Positions 1 through 7,755 of a DNA stretch of 64,000 bases are shown in pieces. Position 1 is the first letter of the stretch. Each line of letters starts with the position of its first letter. Source of the stretch: CAYNVQ01 sp964400735 (GTDB taxonomy: Bacteria; Acidobacteriota; Aminicenantia; Aminicenantales; Aminicenantaceae). Position numbers and translations under genes: made by a program. The stretch spans positions 992,001-1,056,000 of the forward strand of contig CAYNVQ010000001.1 in the NCBI GenBank assembly GCA_964400735.1, given 5' to 3'. The notes under the pieces are model-generated. The model made no database searches and was not told the origin of the DNA. It saw only the letters and a list, made by a program, of their open reading frames with translations.

Positions 1-105
1 ATTGAAATCCACAGAAATACAATTCTTTTCTGGAAAAATCTCATTCAAAGCCTCCTGCTATTATTTTTTTCCATTGCTCACTCACTTAGAAGAGCCAAAA
101 TTTGG

Positions 106-135
106 TTGACCTCTCTCATCACCAGTGGATATTTT
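106..135 (+). promoter_or_regulatory. Candidate promoter of the sigma/anti-sigma operon
   Basis: A TTGACC box (106-111) and a TATTTT box (130-135) are 18 bp apart, about 50 bp before the sigma factor start. Both match the housekeeping consensus only in part. No Shine-Dalgarno sequence is visible in front of the ATG at 187. The 105 bases to the left hold no recognisable gene. Confidence 0.3.
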
Positions 136-186
136 TGATATTATGTTGGAAAAAGGATATAATCAGGCTGATTTCTTGTTACCATC

Positions 187-735
187 ATGGTTACGAAATC
201 CGACAAAATCGAAGCCATCGATAAAGCTATCCAGGAATATTCTTTCCTCATCCGGGCAGCGATCCGTAAAACATCCCCCCAGATCGATGAATCCCAAATG
301 GACGACATCGAGCAGGAAGTCAAGATCAAAATCTGGAAAGAAATCCTAAAAAGTGAGAAGAAAATTCTTAATTTGGGCTCTTATATATGGAAAGTTACCT
401 ACACGACCACTTGCAGAATAATGAAAGATCTGTCAGCCGAGAGAAAAATGGCCAGAAGCCAAAATGAAGACGCGCAAAACATCGACCGGCGAATAACTAG
501 CGATAAGAATTCGACACCGGAACATCACTTTGAAAAAAAGGAACTGATGGATATTATCAAAAAATCTATTGATTCGCTCATACACTCAAGACGAGCGGTC
601 CTTAAGCTGTATCTCCTGGGCATGGACCATATGGAAATATCCGAATACTTTGGATGGAGTGAGGGAAAAGTGAGAAATCTCATCTCCCGCGGCCTTGAAG
701 ATCTAAGAAAATCCCTCAGGCGCAAAGGTCTATAA
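187..735 (+). CDS. ECF-type sigma-70 family RNA polymerase sigma factor
   Basis: This 182-residue protein has the size and layout of an extracytoplasmic-function sigma factor. An N-terminal sigma region 2 (about residues 10-80, with DIEQEVKIKIWKE in the core-binding helix) is joined by a charged linker to a region 4 helix-turn-helix (about 125-180, with MEISEYFGWSEGKVRNLISR). It should direct RNA polymerase to a small regulon, probably including its own operon. A stop codon just upstream (169-171) fixes the ATG at 187 as the only start. The next gene begins 10 bases downstream and encodes a zinc-finger membrane protein, the usual partner that holds such a sigma factor inactive. The target signal cannot be read from the sequence. 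Confidence 0.85.
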   Translation: MVTKSDKIEAIDKAIQEYSFLIRAAIRKTSPQIDESQMDDIEQEVKIKIWKEILKSEKKILNLGSYIWKVTYTTTCRIMKDLSAERKMARSQNEDAQNIDRRITSDKNSTPEHHFEKKELMDIIKKSIDSLIHSRRAVLKLYLLGMDHMEISEYFGWSEGKVRNLISRGLEDLRKSLRRKGL

Positions 736-745
736 GGAAAAGAGT

Positions 746-1543
746 ATGGATATGAAAGACGCCGACCTTAGAAAATACTACCAAGCTTCTCTAAAGGAGA
801 ATCCCCCTCAACTGAATGAATGTCCCGACTTAGAAATCATCATTCGTTCTTTCTCTAAGGAGAGCAATGAGAGTGAAAAAATAAAAGTTGTCGATCACAT
901 TTCGGCGTGCGGAATGTGTTATAAAAAATTCGAAGCAGTCAGGCAAATTCTGAAGGAAACGAAAAATTTGTCGGAGCAGTTCGAAGGACTTTCCTTATCC
1001 GAGACAGAGGTCAGGGAACTCAAACAAAGGGCGCAGAAAAGGATAAGCGAGATCATACCAGGTGATATCCCTGAGAAAAAAATGAGTTATAGGGAAAAAC
1101 TCTCTTCTTTTTTAAAAGCGAAGCCTGCCTGGAAATTCGCAACGGCTCTTGCTGCACTGTTCATCATGGCCGCAGCCGTTGTTATTCTCTTAAAACTTCC
1201 TCGATCCACAGAAGAAGGTCGCTTACGAGGCAGCGAAGAGGAAAAAATTCAATTGATTTACCCTAGAGGAGAAACTCAAGGCTTGCCTCTCGCCTTTGAA
1301 TGGCAGCCCGTGTCGGGAGCCAAAGAATATCAAGTCGTGCTTCTTGATGAAGAGCTGACACGAGTCTGGACATCGGAAAAAACCGATCAGACCAATACTT
1401 CTATTCCATTGGCCATCCGAAACACATTCATTCAAGAAAAAATCTATTACTGGAAAGTCATGGCTGATTATGAAGACAGCACACAAAAAGAATCTGATCT
1501 ACAAAAATTCGTGGTTGTCAAAAACCCGCGATATCCCGACTGA
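746..1543 (+). CDS. Membrane anti-sigma factor with zinc-finger and extracellular beta domain
   Basis: This 265-residue protein carries an N-terminal cytosolic HxxxCxxC motif (HISACGMC, about residues 51-58), as in ZAS/zf-HC2 anti-sigma domains. A charged helical stretch follows, then one membrane segment (about 130-150, WKFATALAALFIMAAAVVIL). The C-terminal part, about 95 residues, looks like a fibronectin-type beta domain (PLAFEWQPVSGAKEYQVVLL ... YYWKV). The topology suggests that the outer domain senses an envelope signal and the inner zinc finger holds the sigma factor encoded 10 bases upstream. An AAGGAAAAG ribosome-binding site precedes the ATG. The pairing and zinc motif support the role; the ligand is unknown. 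Confidence 0.75.
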   Translation: MDMKDADLRKYYQASLKENPPQLNECPDLEIIIRSFSKESNESEKIKVVDHISACGMCYKKFEAVRQILKETKNLSEQFEGLSLSETEVRELKQRAQKRISEIIPGDIPEKKMSYREKLSSFLKAKPAWKFATALAALFIMAAAVVILLKLPRSTEEGRLRGSEEEKIQLIYPRGETQGLPLAFEWQPVSGAKEYQVVLLDEELTRVWTSEKTDQTNTSIPLAIRNTFIQEKIYYWKVMADYEDSTQKESDLQKFVVVKNPRYPD

Positions 1544-1592
1544 AATATCCTTTCCGAGAAAGGTGGTTCTCAAGCCTAATGATCTACCTTGA

Positions 1593-1715
1593 TTCTCCGC
1601 TCAACACAATGCTTTACTCACTCGCTTTGTCAACTTCTATAATCCCGACAAGGAACGGGCCATGACTTTGACCGAGGTGTTCACTTTGATGTCAGCTATT
1701 TATTCGCTCTTCTGA
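1593..1715 (+). other. Possible fragment of a decayed gene
   Basis: A 40-codon open frame follows a TGA at 590-592 of kilobase 2 (1590-1592) and has no usable start at its beginning. It reads FSAQHNALLTRFVNFY, then NPDKERAMTLTEVF, and looks like real protein rather than noise. No family is recognised. It may be a relic or chance. Confidence 0.15.
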
Positions 1716-1770
1716 TTGAAAAGCGGTCAAACTCTCGGACAACTTTTCATCAATCCTCTTTATCCTTTCT

Positions 1771-2586
1771 CTATTCGAAGCTCACATATGCAATCTCCAA
1801 TTTATTGTCCGGCCATCGAAATCCAATCTCGACTTCAGCCTCATTGCCATCAAGAATTCCTTTAAGGCCTAAACTCAGAGTTTTTGCTGGTGCTGGAATC
1901 GGACCTATGGGGGGGAACTGTGAAAGAAGCTTGAGAGCTCGCCCCCTTTCCTCTGGCGGGGAATCCGGATGGAGCCCACAATCGCCAGGGTGTACGCCCG
2001 TTGATTTTACACCGTCCCAGCTTTCGGCTTTGACAGCGGAGAGGAGCTTCGCTATCAACTCGTTCAAACCCGCGTCTAAAGTTTTTTGGCCCTCAGGAGG
2101 AGACGCTGAAATTTCACCTTCGTAACTTTTCTTTTTTTCATCATCGAGAGTTTCACCCCCGTGTGGCTCGAGATCCTGAATGACCCAGTTTTCACCCGTA
2201 AACACGAACTCCCCGTGCATCTCGACTAGCTTATCTCCTTCAATATATTCATATTCAAGTTCAACCTCTGTAGCCCAGTCCGGAATTTCTCCAATCTTTG
2301 GAAACAATTTGATCGCTTCGAGAAAAAATTCAAATTGCTCCATAATTTCCGGCTCTGGATTTTCGAACTGTTTTTTGAATTGCGCATCATCTTCCTCGGA
2401 ATACTCCATCCCTCTGAGCTGAACTAAGGTCCGGTAATCCGGATCTTCAAATGCCTTTGCGTAGGAAAGGGCCATTTTTTGACAATCTAACTTCGGATGT
2501 GATTGCCCCTCAAGAGAAAATGGGAGAGATGATGATGCCATGCTAAAAAGGAAAATCGTCAAGAATATGCCAATTTTCTTGCTCAT
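1771..2586 (-). CDS. Secreted protein of unknown function
   Basis: This 271-residue protein starts with a signal peptide (MSKKIGIFLTIFLFSMASSS, hydrophobic to about residue 25). The mature part is acidic and built from two halves, each with a helical segment followed by a beta-rich stretch that ends in a charged strand (ELEYEYIEGDKLVEMHGEF and EAEVEIGFRWPDNKLEIAYV). This suggests a duplicated NTF2- or DUF4019-like fold, but I do not recognise the family. It lies tail to tail with the anti-sigma gene and is read in the same direction as the upstream TPR-CHAT gene, 220 bases away. Two cysteines in the mature part may form a disulphide. The start is supported by a GGAGAAGT ribosome-binding site. 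Confidence 0.6.
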   Translation of the reverse strand: MSKKIGIFLTIFLFSMASSSLPFSLEGQSHPKLDCQKMALSYAKAFEDPDYRTLVQLRGMEYSEEDDAQFKKQFENPEPEIMEQFEFFLEAIKLFPKIGEIPDWATEVELEYEYIEGDKLVEMHGEFVFTGENWVIQDLEPHGGETLDDEKKKSYEGEISASPPEGQKTLDAGLNELIAKLLSAVKAESWDGVKSTGVHPGDCGLHPDSPPEERGRALKLLSQFPPIGPIPAPAKTLSLGLKGILDGNEAEVEIGFRWPDNKLEIAYVSFE

Positions 2587-2680
2587 TCTTACTTCTCCTC
2601 CATAGAACAGATTTCCGTCTCTATATACAAGAGCATCCTTCGAATAATTTCATCTCACTTACTTAACGATTTTTTTCGAA

Positions 2681-2756
2681 GTCAAGGGGACACTTTAGCG
2701 CTTTCAAGAAGTCAAGGGACAAATCAAGGGACACACTACCGATTTCAAAAAATCGG
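2681..2756. repeat. Cluster of short direct repeats with a hairpin
   Basis: Between the TPR-CHAT gene and the secreted-protein gene, TCAAGGGGACA or TCAAGGGACA occurs three times (near 2682, 2712 and 2724). A perfect 7-bp inverted repeat follows (CCGATTT, 4-base loop, AAATCGG, 2739-2756). It may terminate the CHAT transcript or be a repeat relic. Confidence 0.4.
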
Positions 2757-2809
2757 AATATATCCCTGATTTCGATCCTCTGATTTGAAGATTTTTTCCA
2801 GAAGGCAGG

Positions 2810-5800
2810 TTACTTAATCTTTATGATACTATCCGAATCTCCGCTCAACACGAAAGAAGCCCAATAAAAAGGATGTTTGTACGGGGATCCGATCATTTCT
2901 AATTTGGCTTTCTGAAGCGCCTCCCCCTTGCTCAATCCTTGGCTTAAGCCCTGATAAAAATATTTCATGAAAACGGACGTCGCTTTATCATTGATGCTCC
3001 ACAGGCTCGCAAGGACACTATCTGCCCCGGCATAAAAGAAAGCTCGTGAGAGACCCATCACTCCTTCTCCGCGCTCTAATTTTCCTCTGCCTGTCTGGCA
3101 AGCCGAAAGCACGACCAAATTCGCGGCTAGATCGGCTCCATAGATTTCTCTTGACTGGAAAAAACCGTCCTCTTTTGGGTCTTCATCCAAGGCTAACAGG
3201 AGCGATGAACGGAGCGGCACTTTCTCATCGATGAATCCATGGGTGGCAAAATGGATGATTTCATAATCCTTCAGAACCAGGCTTTTTATTCTCTCCTCCG
3301 TGGCTTCCTTGCCAGTATAGACATCCCTTGATTTCTTCTTTATGAGTCGGGATATCTGGTTCACTTCTTCAACGCTGTACTTCAACGGTGAGCAGTCGAA
3401 TTCCTGCCCCAGATAAAATTCTCTAAGGACATGGCCCGCGTCAACTTTTTTGCCAGAGGATTCGGCAAATCCGTATTCGGGATTGGCAAAGGCCAGGAGA
3501 TCTTTTTGAGGAGCCGTTGGCTCCTCTCTGCCTAAAATATCGACGAGTGCAGTTGCTGAGGGAGCATAAGAAATCATGTAATCTGCGATAAAAAATGCAG
3601 GTTGGTTATCGCTTCCAGATGCAACTAGAGCTTCAAAAGGCAAATAATTCAAATTTCCATCAGGAATGATGATCAGTCTTTTTATAGGCTCTAGTTTATC
3701 CCTTATGGGACCGATCAATTCCCTATAGAGCCTTTCTCCCGCCTTAAAAGCCTCGAATTTTTTGTCGGATCCGGCTTTCAACAGACTGATGTAATCATTT
3801 GCCCGCTCATTCAGATCTTTGCTCGTGGACAGGTTGTGTATGGAAAATTCATTTTCGGCGACAAAAAAGAGAAAAGCCTTCCCTTCCCCGAACAGGTACT
3901 CCAGCAGGGCAGTATCCTCCTTTAATAATTTCTCTTGGATAACAGCGAGTTGATATGGTTCTGGATAGACAATTTGGGCATACTCGGGATGCGACCGTTT
4001 CATTCTTTGGACCAACCTAAGGTATTCCTCTTCGGTTTTTTCCAGCTCAGTCAATAACTCATCTCTTCTCCTAGCTGTTATTTGTGGTTTTACTAATTCT
4101 GTCTGGAGAGCTGATATTTTCCTTAATACATCATCTTCTTTATCCTGGATTTCAGGACTCAAATCTTTTTCCAGGCTTATTTTTCCTTCCTGGAGACTGT
4201 CGAGAAATGCTCTGGCTTTGGCTTTCTCCGCGTAATAAAAGGATTCCTTTCCATATCCTTTTGATGGTTGTTTTTGGTGCAATACAAAAAGCAGATTAGT
4301 CAAAGATATATAGACTTCGATTTTATCTGAGAGAAAACCGGATTTATGCTCTTCCAATTGGATTTGAGACCGCAGCCTTTCGGTATAGTCTATGGCTTTT
4401 TTATAATGTTTCAGGGCCTCTTGGAATTTCTCCTGTTTTTCATAAACACCAGCGAGTCCGGCATGAGCTTTCCAAGTCCATTGGGCAAATCCGATCTCCT
4501 GGCTGAGCGAGATTGATTTCAAGAAAGATTCTTGAGCTTTAGAATAATCCCCAATCCTATCAAACAGGTATCCCCTATTCCTGTAAACTTCGACCTCGAT
4601 TTCTTTCGTGCCTAGATTTTGAGCCAATGCCAAAGCTTCATCATAGAATTTGTGTGCATCCAGAAAGTTCCCCATCTGAGTGTAAATATTGGCTAAATTA
4701 TTTAGGCGAAGTGCTTCAGCTCTCTTGTCACCGGTATCACGTGCGATCTGAAACGCCTGGCGATAATAATTCAAGGCTTGTGCGTATTCCTTTTGATCAA
4801 AATAGAGCGAGGCAATATTGCTCAGGGTGATGCCTTCAGCACTTTTGGATCCTGTCTCTTTATAAACATCAAGTGCTTGTCGATAATAGTCTAAAGCCTT
4901 GGTGTGATCGCCGATATTTTTATAAATATTGGCAATATTGTTTAACAATATCGCATCATGATACCTCATTTTCAGCTGTTTGTTGACCTCGAGAGCGTAA
5001 AGATAATGGTCTAAAGCCTTGGAAAAATCTCCTGTTTTTAGAAAAACATTTCCCATACCGTTCAATGCCCATAATTCTATTCTTTTATCTCCTATCTCTC
5101 TTGCTAGGACCAAACCGTCCTGAAATCTTTCTATAGCCTGCGTGAAATGTCCTCTCTTTAAGTGAATATCCGCTATATCTGAGAAACATTGTGCTTGTCT
5201 CTGTCGATCTGAGATATCCTGTGCTATTTGCAGAGCCTCTTGATAGTACTTGAGAGCGAGCGTAAACTCACTCACTTGAGTGTGCGTATAACCAATACTT
5301 CTCAGGATTTTGGCTTCCTCTTCTTTATGGCCGATCTCTCTAGCCACCTTTAAGGCTCGGTCATAAAATTCTCTTCCCTTCGTTTGCTGGCTTAGATAAC
5401 AATGCATGAGTCCGGCATTATACAGATAGCTTATCCACTGTGTCTTTACATCTGTTTCTTGAATGGCCTCCACAGCTTGCAGATAATAGTCCAGAGCCTT
5501 CGAGAAATTGCTGCTGTTCCAGTAATAATTTCCTATCATATTGAGGTGCTGGCCTTCTTCCAGCTTGTTTCCCGTGGTTCTGGCGATTTCGACCGCTTTT
5601 AGAAAATTATTCAAAGCTTCGTCGAATTGACCGAGTTTATATTGATAGATGGACGCTATCCCGTAAAATAGATAGGAATTCGTCGGTTGATGTTTTGATT
5701 GTTTTTCGAAAAAGTTGATCAGTTCCTGACATTCTTCTTTCGTATTGGCGCTGACTAACAGTTCATAATAAATAAGGATACAATCGGCTCCTTTTTCAAT

Positions 5801-6007
5801 GGCCTGCTTGAAAATTTCTCTGGCGCTTTCCAAATCTTTCTGCTCTTTATAACAAAGACCTAATCCATAATAGTACTCTATCCTTTCTGGTTCTTCTTCA
5901 ATCAGACTCCGGAAAAAACCCGAAGATTCTTCGAGTGTGTTATTCTTTTTCGATATTCGGGCACAAGCCTGGTAGATATTGAAAAAGTCAGGACGCTGTT
6001 CTATCAA
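2810..6007 (-). CDS. TPR-CHAT protein (putative caspase-like peptidase)
   Basis: At least 1065 residues. About 550 residues of consecutive TPR units come first (typical core ALDYYLQALE-like repeats), then a coiled linker (about 560-660), then a C-terminal CHAT domain (about 720-1060). The predicted catalytic pair is His923 in HFATHG and Cys970 in LSACQTG, both in the standard context, so the peptidase looks intact. CHAT proteins are caspase-family proteases whose activity is gated by partner binding to the TPR part. The listed start is the first standard codon (TTG), but the frame stays open upstream. It encodes a signal peptide-like segment starting near 6190 after an ideal AGGGG ribosome-binding site, with ATA in the start position. 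The full protein is therefore probably about 1126 residues and exported. No CRISPR genes or obvious partner lie nearby. Confidence 0.85.
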   Translation of the reverse strand: MIEQRPDFFNIYQACARISKKNNTLEESSGFFRSLIEEEPERIEYYYGLGLCYKEQKDLESAREIFKQAIEKGADCILIYYELLVSANTKEECQELINFFEKQSKHQPTNSYLFYGIASIYQYKLGQFDEALNNFLKAVEIARTTGNKLEEGQHLNMIGNYYWNSSNFSKALDYYLQAVEAIQETDVKTQWISYLYNAGLMHCYLSQQTKGREFYDRALKVAREIGHKEEEAKILRSIGYTHTQVSEFTLALKYYQEALQIAQDISDRQRQAQCFSDIADIHLKRGHFTQAIERFQDGLVLAREIGDKRIELWALNGMGNVFLKTGDFSKALDHYLYALEVNKQLKMRYHDAILLNNIANIYKNIGDHTKALDYYRQALDVYKETGSKSAEGITLSNIASLYFDQKEYAQALNYYRQAFQIARDTGDKRAEALRLNNLANIYTQMGNFLDAHKFYDEALALAQNLGTKEIEVEVYRNRGYLFDRIGDYSKAQESFLKSISLSQEIGFAQWTWKAHAGLAGVYEKQEKFQEALKHYKKAIDYTERLRSQIQLEEHKSGFLSDKIEVYISLTNLLFVLHQKQPSKGYGKESFYYAEKAKARAFLDSLQEGKISLEKDLSPEIQDKEDDVLRKISALQTELVKPQITARRRDELLTELEKTEEEYLRLVQRMKRSHPEYAQIVYPEPYQLAVIQEKLLKEDTALLEYLFGEGKAFLFFVAENEFSIHNLSTSKDLNERANDYISLLKAGSDKKFEAFKAGERLYRELIGPIRDKLEPIKRLIIIPDGNLNYLPFEALVASGSDNQPAFFIADYMISYAPSATALVDILGREEPTAPQKDLLAFANPEYGFAESSGKKVDAGHVLREFYLGQEFDCSPLKYSVEEVNQISRLIKKKSRDVYTGKEATEERIKSLVLKDYEIIHFATHGFIDEKVPLRSSLLLALDEDPKEDGFFQSREIYGADLAANLVVLSACQTGRGKLERGEGVMGLSRAFFYAGADSVLASLWSINDKATSVFMKYFYQGLSQGLSKGEALQKAKLEMIGSPYKHPFYWASFVLSGDSDSIIKIK

Positions 6008-6190
6008 TCTCCTGCACTCTGACAGGGCATTTTCGTAGCTCCCAGCGATCTCAAGTTTTCGGATTTGATAATATTTATCGAAAGCCTGTTTTAAATTCAG
6101 ATTTTTTAAATTTTGAGATTCAACCGGGAGGTAAAAAGGTCCGCCTATAAATATTGTAAGAAAAAGAATAAATTTAGCTTTTTTGAATAT
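6008..6190 (-). other. Probable N-terminal extension of the TPR-CHAT gene (signal peptide, ATA start)
   Basis: The minus-strand frame of the CHAT gene is open from a TGA at 6224-6226. From 6190 it reads a basic then hydrophobic stretch, IFKKAKFILFLTIFIGGPFY, and continues into a further TPR-like helix pair (KYYQIRKLEIAGSYENAL). AGGGG sits 7 bases before the ATA codon at 6190-6188. No ATG, GTG or TTG exists in this frame before 6007. The rest of the gap to the reductase gene (6191-6420) holds repeat A and a promoter. Confidence 0.6.
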
Positions 6191-6272
6191 CGTCGATCCC
6201 CTTTGATTTTCTCCCTCAAAGATTCATCCCTAAAATATCATCGTCCTCAAAAAAAGTAAAGATCTCCATAAA

Positions 6273-6330
6273 GGTGACAGGTAACTAAATTAGAAATCCG
6301 ATATGTTTTATAATTAAGTAACCTGTCACC
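6273..6330. repeat. Palindromic repeat family A, copy 1
   Basis: A 58-bp element with inverted ends GGTGACAGGTAACT and AGTAACCTGTCACC around an AT-rich centre. Two further copies of exactly the same length lie at 38571-38628 and 53733-53790. Here it sits between the divergent TPR-CHAT and aldo/keto reductase genes. Confidence 0.85.
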
Positions 6331-6356
6331 AAATTAGAGTCACAAAATTAGAGCTA

Positions 6357-6385
6357 TTGACATATGTTGTTGGGCAAAATATATT
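6357..6385 (+). promoter_or_regulatory. Promoter of the aldo/keto reductase gene
   Basis: TTGACA (6357-6362) and TATATT (6380-6385) have a 17-bp spacer, close to the housekeeping consensus. Transcription would start near 6392. That excludes the in-frame ATG at 6364 and supports the ATG at 6421, which has a GAGGAGG ribosome-binding site. Confidence 0.65.
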
Positions 6386-6420
6386 GGCTAGTCAACGAGT
6401 TTTTGGATCGAGGAGGAAAT

Positions 6421-7755
6421 ATGCGAAAGAAAATTAATTTTAAGAGAAGAAATTTTCTGAAAGCAGCTACCTTTGGATTGATCGGAACCGGAATCACGGC
6501 CGGCAATTCTTGGGCAAGTTCCGATGGCACTGTAGGAACGGCAAATAAAGCCGCACAGCAAGGGACAGGAATAAAAATCAAAGGCTACCGCACGCTGGGC
6601 CGGACCGGATTCAAGGTCTCGGACCTTGCAACCGGTTACATAAATGACGAAGGCCTCATGGCCACCATGCTGGATACAGGGGTCAACTATATCGACACGG
6701 GCGAAAGCTATCCCGGCGCGCACAAGATGATCGGAAAAGTCCTCAAAGGAAGGGACCGCAAGTCGATCTTTCTCACTTCCAAGATGTTGATGGAAGGTGA
6801 GACCTCGAAGGAAGCCCTCATCAAAAGGGCTCAAAAGTGTCTGGAGGACCTGGACACAGAATACATCGACTGTATGATGCTGCACTGTCCAGAAACGGTC
6901 GAGGCCCTCCAGCATGAGGGATACCACGCGGCCATGCAGGAGCTCAAGACCAACGGACGCATCCGATTCACAGGCGTTTCCAACCACGGCTCTTTCTGGT
7001 TCAGGGATCCTAAACAGACCATGGCCAAAGTCCTTCTGGCCGCTGCCGAAGACGGCCGGTTCGATGTGTTTTTGATGGCCTACAACTTCCTCCAGATGGA
7101 CCAGGCCGAACAGGTCCTCGAAGCCTGTCAGGAAAATAATATCGGGACCAGCCTGATGAAGACCACACCTGTGGCCAAATACTACATCGTCAAATCGCGC
7201 GTCGATCAGCTCGAAAAGGAAGGCAAGGAAGTCCCCGATTTTTACAAGGAAGGGCTCCAGAGATACAAGGAAAAGGCAGACAGGGCCGAACAATTCATTA
7301 AAAAATACAATCTCCAGAATCCGGAGGAAATCCGGGCAGCGGCCATCAAATTCGTCCTTTCCAATCCCCATGTCCACACGGTTTGCTGTTCACTCCAGAC
7401 TTATGACGAACTGGAACGGACGATCGTCCTTTCGGGGACAAAACTGACCGATTCAGACAGGAAGACACTCTCTGCTTACAAACAGGGCTGCGGAGACCTC
7501 TACTGCCGTCATGCCTGCGGAGTATGCGAGCCGAATTGCCCTCATGGCGTGCCCGTCAACACCATCATGCGCTACAGCCATTACTTCCTGGCCCAGGGAC
7601 GCGAGAAAGAGGCCATGCTGAAATACGCCAAGATCCCCGGTACCAAGGCCGACGTCTGCGGCGCATGCCCCGGCTACTGCGAAAAAGCCTGTCCCTTCAA
7701 CGTTCCCATCCAGGGCATGCTCATCTCGGCCCACGAGCAGCTCTCTCTGGCCTAG
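6421..7755 (+). CDS. Tat-exported aldo/keto reductase with C-terminal Fe-S cluster region
   Basis: 444 residues. The N-terminus has a twin-arginine signal (KRRNFLKAA, residues 8-16, then a hydrophobic stretch), so the folded protein with its cofactor is probably exported. The aldo/keto reductase barrel follows (about 55-370), with the expected catalytic tetrad at Asp92, Tyr97, Lys121 and His155. The C-terminal 75 residues are Cys-rich in two groups (CGDLYCRHACGVCEPNCPHG and CGACPGYCEKACPFNVP), consistent with two iron-sulphur clusters, a known layout in one oxidoreductase branch of the family. The substrate is unknown. GAGGAGGAAAT in front of the ATG supports this start. The gene ends tail to tail with the serine hydrolase gene, sharing a 4-base CTAG. 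Confidence 0.85.
   Translation: MRKKINFKRRNFLKAATFGLIGTGITAGNSWASSDGTVGTANKAAQQGTGIKIKGYRTLGRTGFKVSDLATGYINDEGLMATMLDTGVNYIDTGESYPGAHKMIGKVLKGRDRKSIFLTSKMLMEGETSKEALIKRAQKCLEDLDTEYIDCMMLHCPETVEALQHEGYHAAMQELKTNGRIRFTGVSNHGSFWFRDPKQTMAKVLLAAAEDGRFDVFLMAYNFLQMDQAEQVLEACQENNIGTSLMKTTPVAKYYIVKSRVDQLEKEGKEVPDFYKEGLQRYKEKADRAEQFIKKYNLQNPEEIRAAAIKFVLSNPHVHTVCCSLQTYDELERTIVLSGTKLTDSDRKTLSAYKQGCGDLYCRHACGVCEPNCPHGVPVNTIMRYSHYFLAQGREKEAMLKYAKIPGTKADVCGACPGYCEKACPFNVPIQGMLISAHEQLSLA

Noticed and set aside
2810..6007. TPR-CHAT protein as part of a CRISPR-guided protease (craspase) system
   Set aside because: No CRISPR array, Cas7-11-like gene or other cas gene is present in the window, and the protein seems to have a signal peptide.
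6388..7377. Long open frame of 329 codons opposite the aldo/keto reductase
   Set aside because: It mirrors codon bias of the real gene, has no ribosome-binding site and no recognisable domain.
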